DNA of 64,000 nt, from the NCBI GenBank assembly GCA_013205565.1, contig JABMMM010000069.1, positions 1 through 64,000 on the forward strand, written 5' to 3'. Positions 1-7,790 of this stretch are shown piece by piece (position 1 is the stretch's first letter; every line of letters begins with the position of its first letter). Below the pieces are notes generated by a model, which was not told where the DNA came from, made no database searches, and saw only the letters and a program-made list of their open reading frames with translations. This DNA comes from Alcaligenaceae bacterium (GTDB taxonomy: Bacteria; Pseudomonadota; Gammaproteobacteria; Burkholderiales; Burkholderiaceae_B). The translations under genes were made by a program, and so were the position numbers.

Positions 1-161
1 GATCACGCGCCACAAAGGACTAATTCGGGTTGATTGTGACTAAAAACTCTGTCAACGTTGGCTACCTTTTTGTGCGGCGACTGCCCGAGCGTCAAACCCT
101 CGTAGCCGCCGATCTCTTTCACCCATCGACATCCTCTGCCTAGTTTGAGCCCAAGTCGCTC

Positions 162-1634
162 ATGCCACACTTTATGAAAACGAATAACCAAACCATCTTT
201 GCGCTTTCAAGACCGCTTTTTTTAGCGTTGCTGGCACTCAACCTGGGCTTGTTACTTTGGCTCAAACTACTCACAGACAATTTTCTTAGCTGGAACGCAG
301 TTGACTTAAACAAAGAGTCGCTGTTTCAGTTGAAGTCTTTGTTGGCAATTGCCCAATTTGCCTTGGTGGGTCTGAGTCTTGACCAAATTTTGCGCAAAGC
401 GATCATAGGTTTTAACGTTCACTCAGAAAGCAGCCATGTGCCAGCCATTTTGGTACAGGTGCTCACCGTGACAATTTTCATCGTGACCGGAATCGCCGCC
501 TATATCGGGCTCTACGACCATCATCTGAACTATTTGTTCGCCTCGATCGGCGCCTTAAGCGTTGGCATCCTCTACATTTTGAAAGATGTGGGGCATCAGG
601 TCATTTGCGGCATCACCCTTCAAGCTGACCGCATCGTCTCAGTGGATGACTGGCTTGAGGTAAAGGAAGGCGGCGCCACAGAATACCTGCAGGTGGTTGA
701 ATTGGATTACCGCATGGTGGTGTTGCGAAACGATACTCGACAGTTGATTCGGGTATACAACCATCATTTCAGTGAAATGCACTTTATTAACTTGTCCAAG
801 CAAAAGCCGGGGGTGGCTGCTCCGCGCAAACTCGAATTTAGGCTGAGCTCCGCCAATAACCCTGAGCGCGTGCTGCGCATCATGGAATTAGCCCTTAAGC
901 ACGTCGTTCACCATAACCATGAATTTCTTGACGAGTTTTCATGCCATGTCTCGAAGATCGACGAAGGTCGCGTCACCTATTTAATTTGGTACAGAGCCGA
1001 CATCGACACCGCTCCGTTCGAAACAGATGGCATTATTTTATTAGTCCTATCGCGCTTTTTAAAATCTGCCGGTATCAATCTGAATCGGCTGTTCAACAAC
1101 CCAGGACACACGAACCACAGCCAAGCACAGACTCGTCTGCTAGATTGCTATGGACTAGGAATTTTAAAACTGCTCAATAATGAGCAGGTCGTCACGATAG
1201 GTCAATCGGTCAGCGTACTGCATTATCATGCCGACCACCATTTGATAGAGAAAGGCGCGCAAGAAGACTGGATGTACATCATCTCTGAAGGCTGCTTAGA
1301 GGTGAAATTAGCCGATCAAACTGGTGAGATGAAGGTTGTTGCCACACTGTGGCCCGGTGACTTTGTGGGTGAAATGTCGATGCTCACGGGCGCACCGCGT
1401 GCCGCTGACGTCTTTGCGAAAGCAGACACCGTGCTCGTGCAGATCACCAAAGAAGACATCGCGCCCCTGCTCGACTCTAATCCCAAGTTGGTCAAACAGT
1501 TTTCAGATATTTTGGCGCAGCGCGTGGCCCAGAATGAAGTGTTTGCCAACTCTGACGGCCAATCCGCTCGCGTAGCTGAAGAGTCAAAAAGTATCACTGC
1601 AAAAATTTTGAATTTCTTTTTCAAGAAAAAGTAG
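162..1634 (+). CDS. MscS-family channel with C-terminal cyclic-nucleotide-binding domain
   Basis: Inner-membrane channel of the MscS superfamily. Four hydrophobic segments are visible at about residues 16-37, 57-79, 95-118 and 124-141. They are followed by the MscS beta-domain, with a GITLQADR...VDDWLEV stretch near residues 150-167. The C-terminal third is a cNMP-binding domain, and its phosphate-binding cassette GEMSMLTGAPRAADV starts near residue 403. This architecture matches the family called bacterial cyclic-nucleotide-gated (bCNG) channels. Ligand gating is known for some family members and is only inferred here. Length is 490 aa. An ATG at 174 is an equally possible start, and neither start has a clear ribosome binding site. 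The next gene begins about 46 bases downstream on the same strand. Confidence 0.85.
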   Translation: MPHFMKTNNQTIFALSRPLFLALLALNLGLLLWLKLLTDNFLSWNAVDLNKESLFQLKSLLAIAQFALVGLSLDQILRKAIIGFNVHSESSHVPAILVQVLTVTIFIVTGIAAYIGLYDHHLNYLFASIGALSVGILYILKDVGHQVICGITLQADRIVSVDDWLEVKEGGATEYLQVVELDYRMVVLRNDTRQLIRVYNHHFSEMHFINLSKQKPGVAAPRKLEFRLSSANNPERVLRIMELALKHVVHHNHEFLDEFSCHVSKIDEGRVTYLIWYRADIDTAPFETDGIILLVLSRFLKSAGINLNRLFNNPGHTNHSQAQTRLLDCYGLGILKLLNNEQVVTIGQSVSVLHYHADHHLIEKGAQEDWMYIISEGCLEVKLADQTGEMKVVATLWPGDFVGEMSMLTGAPRAADVFAKADTVLVQITKEDIAPLLDSNPKLVKQFSDILAQRVAQNEVFANSDGQSARVAEESKSITAKILNFFFKKK

Positions 1635-1680
1635 GCACACTAGGGTCTTGAGCAAATTCGCACAAACGAAGCGAGGCCCT

Positions 1681-2493
1681 ATGTCGCAAAACCTTCAGAC
1701 CCACGATACCACCCTGCCTGACGGCGCCTGTTTAAAAATCTTTACCCAAGGTGCTGGCACTCCGCTCTTGCTAATCAGCGGGCTAGGCGGGACCGCCGCC
1801 TACTGGAATCCGTGCCTGCCCGCGCTCACCGCCGCGCACCAGGTGATTCGACTCGATCAGCGCGGCATCGGTGCAAGCACACGCGGTACGGCAGCGGTCA
1901 CCATCGACCAGTTGGCCGATGATTGCATTGCAGTACTTGACCATCTTGGGATTGAGTCTGCAATCATTTTGGGACACTCAACCGGCGGGTGCATCACGCA
2001 GGCCATCGCATTGCGTTCACCACAACATGCCAAAGCCTGTGTCTTAACCGGCACCTGGACCAAACCCAATCGCTATATGCAAGAGCTGTTTAAGTTGCGC
2101 AAAGGCCTGTTGCGAAGCGACCCGATGGCATATGCCGTCTCGGCCACCTTTTATTCACACGAGCCAAGCTGGCTCAATGCCAACTGGGGCGCCTTAGATG
2201 CCTCGCGTGCCGCGGCGCCGCTGAGCGCCACCGCGCAAGACATTGTGGCAGAACGCATCGACGCCATCATGGCATTTGACAGAAGCGCCGACGTAGCGCG
2301 CATCAAGGTGCCTGTCTTGAATATTGGCGCACGCGACGATTTAATCGTGCCCGCCTTTTTACAAGAAGAGCTGGCTGCGCTGATGCCCGGCTCAACGCTG
2401 CACCTGCTTGAAGACGGTGGGCATTTTTTTCCGGTGACGCGCTTGGCAGGCTTTACCGGGGCGGTTCTAAACTGGGCAGCTAAAGTGCTTTGA
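1681..2493 (+). CDS. alpha/beta hydrolase
   Basis: Single-domain alpha/beta-hydrolase-fold enzyme of 270 aa, probably cytoplasmic because no signal peptide is seen. The nucleophile elbow GHSTGG puts the catalytic serine at residue 100. GARDDLIVP around residue 219 supplies the acid, and EDGGHFFPV around residue 248 the histidine, so the triad is complete. The spacing fits the esterase / lactonase group (RutD, PcaD and relatives), but the substrate cannot be read from the sequence. The ATG at 1681 is preferred over a TTG at 1648 because a GAGG lies just upstream and the protein then starts at the usual distance from the fold. A perfect hairpin follows 13 bases after the stop. Confidence 0.85.
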   Translation: MSQNLQTHDTTLPDGACLKIFTQGAGTPLLLISGLGGTAAYWNPCLPALTAAHQVIRLDQRGIGASTRGTAAVTIDQLADDCIAVLDHLGIESAIILGHSTGGCITQAIALRSPQHAKACVLTGTWTKPNRYMQELFKLRKGLLRSDPMAYAVSATFYSHEPSWLNANWGALDASRAAAPLSATAQDIVAERIDAIMAFDRSADVARIKVPVLNIGARDDLIVPAFLQEELAALMPGSTLHLLEDGGHFFPVTRLAGFTGAVLNWAAKVL

Positions 2494-2506
2494 TGTGAGG
2501 CGCAGA

Positions 2507-2532
2507 CATCCTCCCCGTTCAGAGGGAGGATG
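2507..2532. repeat. Palindrome A: 9-bp hairpin, possible IS200/IS605 end relic
   Basis: CATCCTCCC and GGGAGGATG form perfect 9-bp arms around an 8-base loop containing CGTTCAG. No T tract follows, so a simple intrinsic terminator is unlikely. The block CCGTTCAG-N5-GGATG recurs in the same orientation at 3458-3475, on the other side of the hydrolase gene. From memory, the motif resembles the hairpin at tnpB-side ends of IS200/IS605 elements; this was not checked against any database. Confidence 0.5.
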
Positions 2533-2580
2533 AATCGCACGAACAACCAGATGGGTTCAAAGGACTAGGGCCATTAGGCC

Positions 2581-3378
2581 TTAAACGTGACGGCTCAAAA
2601 ACGACATGAGTAGCTGGGCGCAGTGCTCAGCGTAGCCGTCGCAGATATTATGCCCAGCGGTATCCACATAGGCGATCTCAGAGCCCTTGATGCGTTGATG
2701 CATTTGCTCATAGGCGTCGGCGTGTCCGATGGACTCTTTACCAGCGGCCACAATCAAGGCGGGGCATTTGATGCCCACAAGTTCTTCCATGAAATCGTGC
2801 GTGCACATGTGCAGCACGAACCGCCCAATAAAAGCTGGGTCATTTGAACCGGCCTGCTCGATAAACCAAGCCACTAAAGCCGGATCAGCGGTTTCATCAA
2901 AGCGCTCGTGAATCGTATCGGATAAAAACTTTTTTAAGCCGACCTGCTGAATCTTCGGGATCCAGGTGGGGGCATGGCTATTTTTCAAACCAGGTGTCGC
3001 GCCGTACAAGGCAAGTGTTTTGACTCGAGCGGTGTACTGCAACGCCAGCTGTTGCGCCACGTAACCACCAGCCGAGTTGCCCACGACGTGCGCCTGTTCG
3101 CAACCAAGGTGATCCAACAGCGCCGCGGCATCATCGACCAAGTGCTGTAGTGAAAAGGCCTGCTCCGAGTGCGGGATCGTCGACTTCCCATGTCCGCGTA
3201 AATCCATGCGGATCACACGGTAGCGCTTCGCAAGCTGTGGCACCCAGCTAAACCAGCGTTGCGAATTGCCCATTGCAGCGTGCAATAGAAACACCGTTTG
3301 TGGCTTGACCCACGGCTTGGTGAAGTCATCAACGTAATAGGCGAGTTTCAGGCCGTCCCGATTCAGATAATGTTGCAT
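2581..3378 (-). CDS. alpha/beta hydrolase
   Basis: 265-aa alpha/beta hydrolase. The elbow VVGNSAGG places the serine nucleophile at residue 102. An HAAMGNS oxyanion-region motif lies near residue 33, and DTAGHNICDGY near the C-terminus gives the catalytic histidine. It resembles the broad group that includes 3-oxoadipate enol-lactonase-like and haloperoxidase-like esterases. The substrate is unknown. It is a single-gene unit on the minus strand, convergent with the hydrolase at 1681-2493, and the two are only distantly similar. Related palindromes lie beyond both ends of this gene (2507-2532 and 3450-3476), which may mark past insertion or transfer. Confidence 0.82.
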   Translation of the reverse strand: MQHYLNRDGLKLAYYVDDFTKPWVKPQTVFLLHAAMGNSQRWFSWVPQLAKRYRVIRMDLRGHGKSTIPHSEQAFSLQHLVDDAAALLDHLGCEQAHVVGNSAGGYVAQQLALQYTARVKTLALYGATPGLKNSHAPTWIPKIQQVGLKKFLSDTIHERFDETADPALVAWFIEQAGSNDPAFIGRFVLHMCTHDFMEELVGIKCPALIVAAGKESIGHADAYEQMHQRIKGSEIAYVDTAGHNICDGYAEHCAQLLMSFLSRHV

Positions 3379-3449
3379 AGCCGATCCTGATTGTTTGATT
3401 ATTTGATATCTGAGGTATGAGTAAATCGTTTTTATCAGATTTGCGCGTA

Positions 3450-3476
3450 AACCCTCACCGTTCAGGGCGGGGATGT
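3450..3476. repeat. Palindrome B: second copy of the CCGTTCAG-N5-GGATG element
   Basis: The block has CCGTTCAG at 3458-3465 and GGATG at 3471-3475, the same order, orientation and spacing as palindrome A. The arms (CCCTCACC / GGCGGGG) pair imperfectly. It sits between the hydrolase start and the end of the Bug receptor gene. It looks like a solitary remnant of an IS200/IS605-type right end or a REP-like unit. No tnpA or tnpB reading frame is nearby. Confidence 0.45.
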
Positions 3477-3497
3477 CAGCGCGGAGGGCGCACCCTT

Positions 3498-4478
3498 TTA
3501 GTTCGCCTTGATCCCCGCGGTTTTAATCACCTGACGCCATTTCTCTATTTCAGTGGTGAGCAACTTGGTATACGCTGCCGGCGGGCCACTCGCCACGTCA
3601 TACCCAAGTGCAGCAATGCGCTCTTTGATCGCGGGGTCTGCCAACACTTGATTGACGGCGGCATTCAATTTTGCAACCACTTCTGGCGCCATCCCGGCGG
3701 GTCCTAACAGCCCCCAGTGGCTACTGCAATCCACGCTGGGCAAACCACTCTCAGCAAACGTCGGCACGTTGGGTAGGGCCGCATTACGCTTGGTGCCAGT
3801 GACTGCGAGTGCGCGCAAGCGCCCTGTTTCAACGGCTTGCCGTACTGAGCTAATTCCCGAATACGTCAGCGGCACTTGGCCCGCCAACACCGACGACAAC
3901 GCCTCACCCGTCCCCTTGTAGGGCACGTGGGTGATCGACACACCCGAGGCGATATTGAAGAGCTCGCCCGCCATATGCGGTGAAGAGCCGTTGCCACCCG
4001 AGCCATACAACAAACTTTCTGGCTTGGCTTTGCCTAAGGCAATCAGCTCGGCGAGCGTCTGCGCGGGCACTGAAGGGTGCACCACCAAAATCACCGGTGC
4101 CACGGCCATATGCACGATGGGAGTCAAATCTTTCATCGTGTTGTAAGGCAGCTCGGTACGCAACCCAGGATTCACGTAAATCGATGAATCCACCATCATC
4201 AAGGTGTACCCATCGGGCGCAGCTTGCACGACGATTTGCGACCCGATGATGCTCGAAGCGCCCGGCTTGTTCTCAACGACCACCTGCTGGCCCAATGCTT
4301 CAGAGAGCTTTGGAGCAATCACGCGCGCCAAAATATCCGTACCGCCGCCCGGTGCAAAGGGGATTACCAAGCGCAGAGGCCTCGTGGGCCAAGTCTGGGC
4401 GTGTGCGAACGACACCGAAAAGAGCAAAAGTGCGGCTAGTCCGGTACGAAATGCGGCGAGAACACTGAAATGTGTCAT
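3498..4478 (-). CDS. Bug/TctC-family tripartite tricarboxylate receptor (periplasmic)
   Basis: Periplasmic solute-binding protein of the Bug family, 326 aa, the usual length. A Sec signal peptide covers about residues 1-27 (hydrophobic core AALLLFSVSF, then AHA before QTWP). The mature protein begins with the family pattern of a short TRPLRLVIPF strand, PGGGTDILAR, and an APDGYT loop near residue 90. Such receptors capture small carboxylates for TctA/TctB-type transporters. No tctA or tctB gene occurs in this window, so its membrane partner is encoded elsewhere or it acts as a sensor. It is divergent from the Gfo/Idh gene across about 190 bases. The ligand cannot be inferred. Confidence 0.9.
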   Translation of the reverse strand: MTHFSVLAAFRTGLAALLLFSVSFAHAQTWPTRPLRLVIPFAPGGGTDILARVIAPKLSEALGQQVVVENKPGASSIIGSQIVVQAAPDGYTLMMVDSSIYVNPGLRTELPYNTMKDLTPIVHMAVAPVILVVHPSVPAQTLAELIALGKAKPESLLYGSGGNGSSPHMAGELFNIASGVSITHVPYKGTGEALSSVLAGQVPLTYSGISSVRQAVETGRLRALAVTGTKRNAALPNVPTFAESGLPSVDCSSHWGLLGPAGMAPEVVAKLNAAVNQVLADPAIKERIAALGYDVASGPPAAYTKLLTTEIEKWRQVIKTAGIKAN

Positions 4479-4566
4479 ACGAGGTCCTTTCCATGGATTG
4501 AGAGCCGCCTGCCTAGCTTTTCAGACAAAGCCGACCTTGCAACGATCAAAACACATTTGACCCCTG

Positions 4567-4595
4567 TTGTCATCTATCATTGTCTCTCTCATAAT
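4567..4595 (+). promoter_or_regulatory. Candidate sigma70 promoter for the Gfo/Idh operon
   Basis: TTGTCA at 4567-4572 and CATAAT at 4590-4595 are separated by 17 bases, close to consensus. They lie about 70 bases upstream of the oxidoreductase start and would drive the rightward oxidoreductase - receptor - deacetylase - GGT set. Assigned by eye only. Confidence 0.5.
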
Positions 4596-4665
4596 TAACC
4601 ACCTGACGGGATGTTGCGCGCCATACGCGCGTGCCCGGCCTACTCTGCTTGGAATACAACGAAAT

Positions 4666-5676
4666 ATGATTCACGCGGCAATCATCGGCATGGGCGTTTG
4701 GGGCCAAAATTTGGTCACAAGCGTTCAAGGTTTAAGTCAGTCCATTCAATTTGTCGCGGGGGCGACCCGCACGCCCGCAAAAGCTAGCGACTTCGCCGCC
4801 AAACACAAGATTCGCCTGCTCGATCGTTTTGAGACCGTACTGGCCGATCCAACCATTGAGGCGGTCGTTTTAGCCACCCCGCACTCGATGCACACCGAAC
4901 AAATTGTGGCGGCGGCCAAAGCCGGCAAACATGTTTTTTGCGAAAAGCCACTTGGTTTAGATCACGCCAGCACACACCGCGCGGCCCTGGCCGCCGCCGA
5001 GCACAACATTGTTTTAGGGGTGGGCTACAACTGGCGCTATCAACCTGCGCTGCAAGAGATTCGCCGCATGATCGACGACGGTCGTTTGGGTAGGGTCTTG
5101 CATATCGAAGGTAATTTTTGCGGGCCAAGCGCCTATCGCTTTCCGAAGGGGCACTGGCGCCATGCCTCTGACGAATCCCCTGCAGGCGGCATGACAGGCC
5201 GCGGCGTACATGTCATTGATGCCATGATGTACTTGGCGGGCCCGATCGACCGCGTCACCGCGCAAAGCTATCGCCTCGCGCAAGACTTTGGTTCAGATGA
5301 CACAACCTCAATGATGCTGCATTTTGCGGGCGGTTCAACCGGCTATTTGGGCACCGTGATCGCCACAGCAGAAACCTGGCGCATGCAAGTTTTTGGTTCA
5401 AATGGTTGGGTAGCGGTGGGCGACGTCAGTCACTTGCATACCTGGGAGCTGACCACCTGCATGATCGACCGCAGCAACGTGACCAACAAGCAACAGCCTG
5501 TCACGACAAGCTTTCCAGCCACCAGCACCGAGCGCGCTGAGCTCGAGCACTTTGCTGCATGCATTGCCAGTAAACAACCACTCGTCACTCCTGGCGGCGA
5601 TGCCGTACGCAATGCCGCAGTACTTGAGGCGATTGTTCGCTCTTCAACGACGCACACCACCGTGCAAGTCGGGTAA
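4666..5676 (+). CDS. Gfo/Idh/MocA-family oxidoreductase
   Basis: NAD(P)-dependent oxidoreductase of the glucose-fructose oxidoreductase / inositol dehydrogenase family, 336 aa. The Rossmann motif GMGVWG occupies residues 8-13. The family EKP motif (CEKPLG) puts the catalytic-site lysine at residue 94. The C-terminal substrate domain contains GGMTGRGVHVIDAMMYL. The start at 4666 is chosen because the Rossmann strand begins immediately (MIHAAIIG); a longer reading from 4567 would add a sequence unlike the family. It is followed after 17 bases by a Bug receptor on the same strand, suggesting an operon that imports and oxidises a polyol or hydroxy acid. The substrate is not identifiable. Confidence 0.85.
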   Translation: MIHAAIIGMGVWGQNLVTSVQGLSQSIQFVAGATRTPAKASDFAAKHKIRLLDRFETVLADPTIEAVVLATPHSMHTEQIVAAAKAGKHVFCEKPLGLDHASTHRAALAAAEHNIVLGVGYNWRYQPALQEIRRMIDDGRLGRVLHIEGNFCGPSAYRFPKGHWRHASDESPAGGMTGRGVHVIDAMMYLAGPIDRVTAQSYRLAQDFGSDDTTSMMLHFAGGSTGYLGTVIATAETWRMQVFGSNGWVAVGDVSHLHTWELTTCMIDRSNVTNKQQPVTTSFPATSTERAELEHFAACIASKQPLVTPGGDAVRNAAVLEAIVRSSTTHTTVQVG

Positions 5677-5693
5677 TTTACCGCAAGGATCTT

Positions 5694-6776
5694 ATGTCCA
5701 TCTTTCAAACATTCAATACAACACCGGTCCGGTTCATGCGCAGCATGCGGCGGCTGCTCGTCATCGCTAGCGCCTGTCTTGCGCCCGCATTCGCGCCGCT
5801 GGCACAAACTACCGAGGGCACTGCGGCGTCAAACTACCCAACCAAACCCATCCGCGTGATCGTGCCTTCGCCACCGGGCGGCCCACCCGATCTGCTGATG
5901 CGCATTCTTGCGCCCAAACTTTCTGTGTCGCTCGGGCAAGCGGTAATCGTCGAAAACCGTCTAGGTGCTGGGGGCTTAGTCGGCACTGCCTACGTCGCCA
6001 AGCTTCCAGCTGACGGCTACACCTGGCTATTCACAACAGCCTCGCACACGAACATCCCGCCCTTTAACGAAAACGTCACTTACGACTCGGTCAAAGACTT
6101 TACCCACGTTACCTTAGCCGCTCAAAATTTTGGGCAGGTCTTGCTCGTTCCGGTCGACTCGCCAGCCAAAACCTTCAAAGAGCTCATCGCACTCGCCAAG
6201 AAAAATCCAGGCAAACTCTCTTACGCCCACGCCGGCCTGGGCACTGCAAGCCATATCCCGGCTGAAGTCATGAAAACCATGACCGACACTGATATTTTGC
6301 CCGTGCCCTATAAAGGGGTCGCCGAAGCCACCAACGACTTGATCGCAGGCCGTATCGACATCTTTTTTGTGGGGACACAAATCGCACTGCAGCACGTGCA
6401 AAGTGGACGGCTGCGCGCCTTAGCGGTGACCGGCGCCAAGCGCTGGAAAGGCATGCCTGATACGCCTACCTTACAAGAGCTGGGCTTAAAAGACTTCAAC
6501 GTGGTGAACTGGTTTGGCTTATGGTTGCCCATCAACGCCCCGGCGGCGATTGTGAGTCGCCTACAAGCCGAAATTGTCAAAGCCGTCGCTCAGCCTGACG
6601 TAATTGCACAGTTTGATACGCTCGGGCTTGAGGGTGTTGGCATGCCCTCGGCTGAGTTTGCGCTATTCGTCGCCAAAGAAGCCACCGCCGCCCGAGAAAT
6701 CGCGCGTAATGTCGCGCCCGCAGTGGTCACGGTGACCACAACACCGGCCACCCTTGTTACCGAGCCAAAAAAATGA
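5694..6776 (+). CDS. Bug/TctC-family tripartite tricarboxylate receptor
   Basis: Second Bug receptor, 360 aa as read from 5694. An internal ATG at 5736 (MRSMRRLLVIAS) would give a more typical signal peptide ending near APLAQ. The mature part starts with the family signature NYPTKPIRVIVPSPPGGPPD and carries a PADGYTW loop. The C-terminus has an unusual Thr/Val-rich extension (VTVTTTPATLV) beyond the normal fold. Spacing of 17 bases after the Gfo/Idh gene and 34 bases before the deacetylase supports one transcription unit. No TctA/TctB partner is in the window. Confidence 0.88.
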   Translation: MSIFQTFNTTPVRFMRSMRRLLVIASACLAPAFAPLAQTTEGTAASNYPTKPIRVIVPSPPGGPPDLLMRILAPKLSVSLGQAVIVENRLGAGGLVGTAYVAKLPADGYTWLFTTASHTNIPPFNENVTYDSVKDFTHVTLAAQNFGQVLLVPVDSPAKTFKELIALAKKNPGKLSYAHAGLGTASHIPAEVMKTMTDTDILPVPYKGVAEATNDLIAGRIDIFFVGTQIALQHVQSGRLRALAVTGAKRWKGMPDTPTLQELGLKDFNVVNWFGLWLPINAPAAIVSRLQAEIVKAVAQPDVIAQFDTLGLEGVGMPSAEFALFVAKEATAAREIARNVAPAVVTVTTTPATLVTEPKK

Positions 6777-6810
6777 CGGCGCCCCTGCAAAGCACCACTG
6801 GGACAAAATA

Positions 6811-7713
6811 ATGAACACACCCTCGCTCGAACCTTGGCAGTGGCCAGACGCACACTGGCAGGGCATTGTGAACCATGTGCGCGCCGGACGCACGCTGCGC
6901 CCGCGCCTCTGGCCTGAAGGCGCGCGTTGCGCTGTGGCCTTGTCGTTTGACTCAGATCACGAAACCAACGAACTACGCGAAGGTGGTGAGTCAGTTGGCA
7001 AATTATCGCAAGGCCAATACGGCAACCGACAAGGTGTACCGCGCATTCTAAACATCTTAAAACAACACGAAGTGCCCGCCATTTTTTATGTCCCTGCGGT
7101 GACCGCGCTGTTATATCCAGACGAACAACGGCGCGTCATCGCTGAAGGCCACGAGATTGGTATTCATGGCTGGATTCACGAGCGCAACTCGGTATTGCCC
7201 TACGCCGCCGAAAAAGATCTGATGCAACGCAGCTCAGATGTCTTAGAAAAAATCACTGGTGTGCGCCCTGTTGGTATGCGCACACCGTCTTGGGATTTCA
7301 GCCCGAATACGCTCGCGCTTACACGCGACATGGGTTTGCTGTACGACTCGTCGCTGATGGCCGATGTCGACTGTTATGAGTTGCTGCTAGATGGTGAAGC
7401 GACCGGTGTGATTGAATTGCCGGTTGAATGGATTCGTGATGATGCGGTGTACTTTGGGATGAACCGGTTTGCTGGCTTGCGTCCCTACACACCGCCCGCA
7501 GATGTGTTTGATATTTTTAAACGCGAGTTTGATGCCGCCTACAAAGAGGGCGGGCTGTTTCAATTAACCATGCATCCTCATATCATTGGTTATCGCTCGC
7601 GCATCTGGATTCTTGAAGAATTAGTGCGTTACATGCGCAGCCTGCCTGGCGTATGGTTCGCCACCCACGCTGAGGTCGTGCGCTACGCGAAGAAGCATGG
7701 GTTGACTGGTTGA
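6811..7713 (+). CDS. Polysaccharide-deacetylase-fold amidohydrolase (PuuE / PgdA-like)
   Basis: NodB-fold (carbohydrate esterase 4) protein of 300 aa without a signal peptide. The metal and base motif reads SFDSDHE with the two aspartates at residues 47 and 49. The second motif EIGIHGWIHE supplies the metal-binding histidines, and RTPSWDFSPNT is the third conserved block. The HGWIHE form and cytosolic location fit the subgroup that includes PuuE allantoinase-like enzymes and Helicobacter PgdA-like proteins, which hydrolyse small amides as well as acetyl-sugars. The start at 6811 was chosen over an upstream ATG that lies inside the preceding receptor gene. Its neighbours (GGT-like and amidase genes) suggest a role in taking apart an amide-containing nutrient. 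Confidence 0.82.
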   Translation: MNTPSLEPWQWPDAHWQGIVNHVRAGRTLRPRLWPEGARCAVALSFDSDHETNELREGGESVGKLSQGQYGNRQGVPRILNILKQHEVPAIFYVPAVTALLYPDEQRRVIAEGHEIGIHGWIHERNSVLPYAAEKDLMQRSSDVLEKITGVRPVGMRTPSWDFSPNTLALTRDMGLLYDSSLMADVDCYELLLDGEATGVIELPVEWIRDDAVYFGMNRFAGLRPYTPPADVFDIFKREFDAAYKEGGLFQLTMHPHIIGYRSRIWILEELVRYMRSLPGVWFATHAEVVRYAKKHGLTG

Positions 7714-7790
7714 TGAACGGCGTCAAGTCTATCCCGGCGTTACACAAAATCGCGCCACTCTTGGCGTTTATAAAAATGGCAGAGGCTTAA

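Noticed and set aside
3-191. 62-codon minus-strand frame at the left edge
   Set aside because: No recognisable domain, no ribosome binding site, and it overlaps the start of the MscS-type gene; treated as chance.
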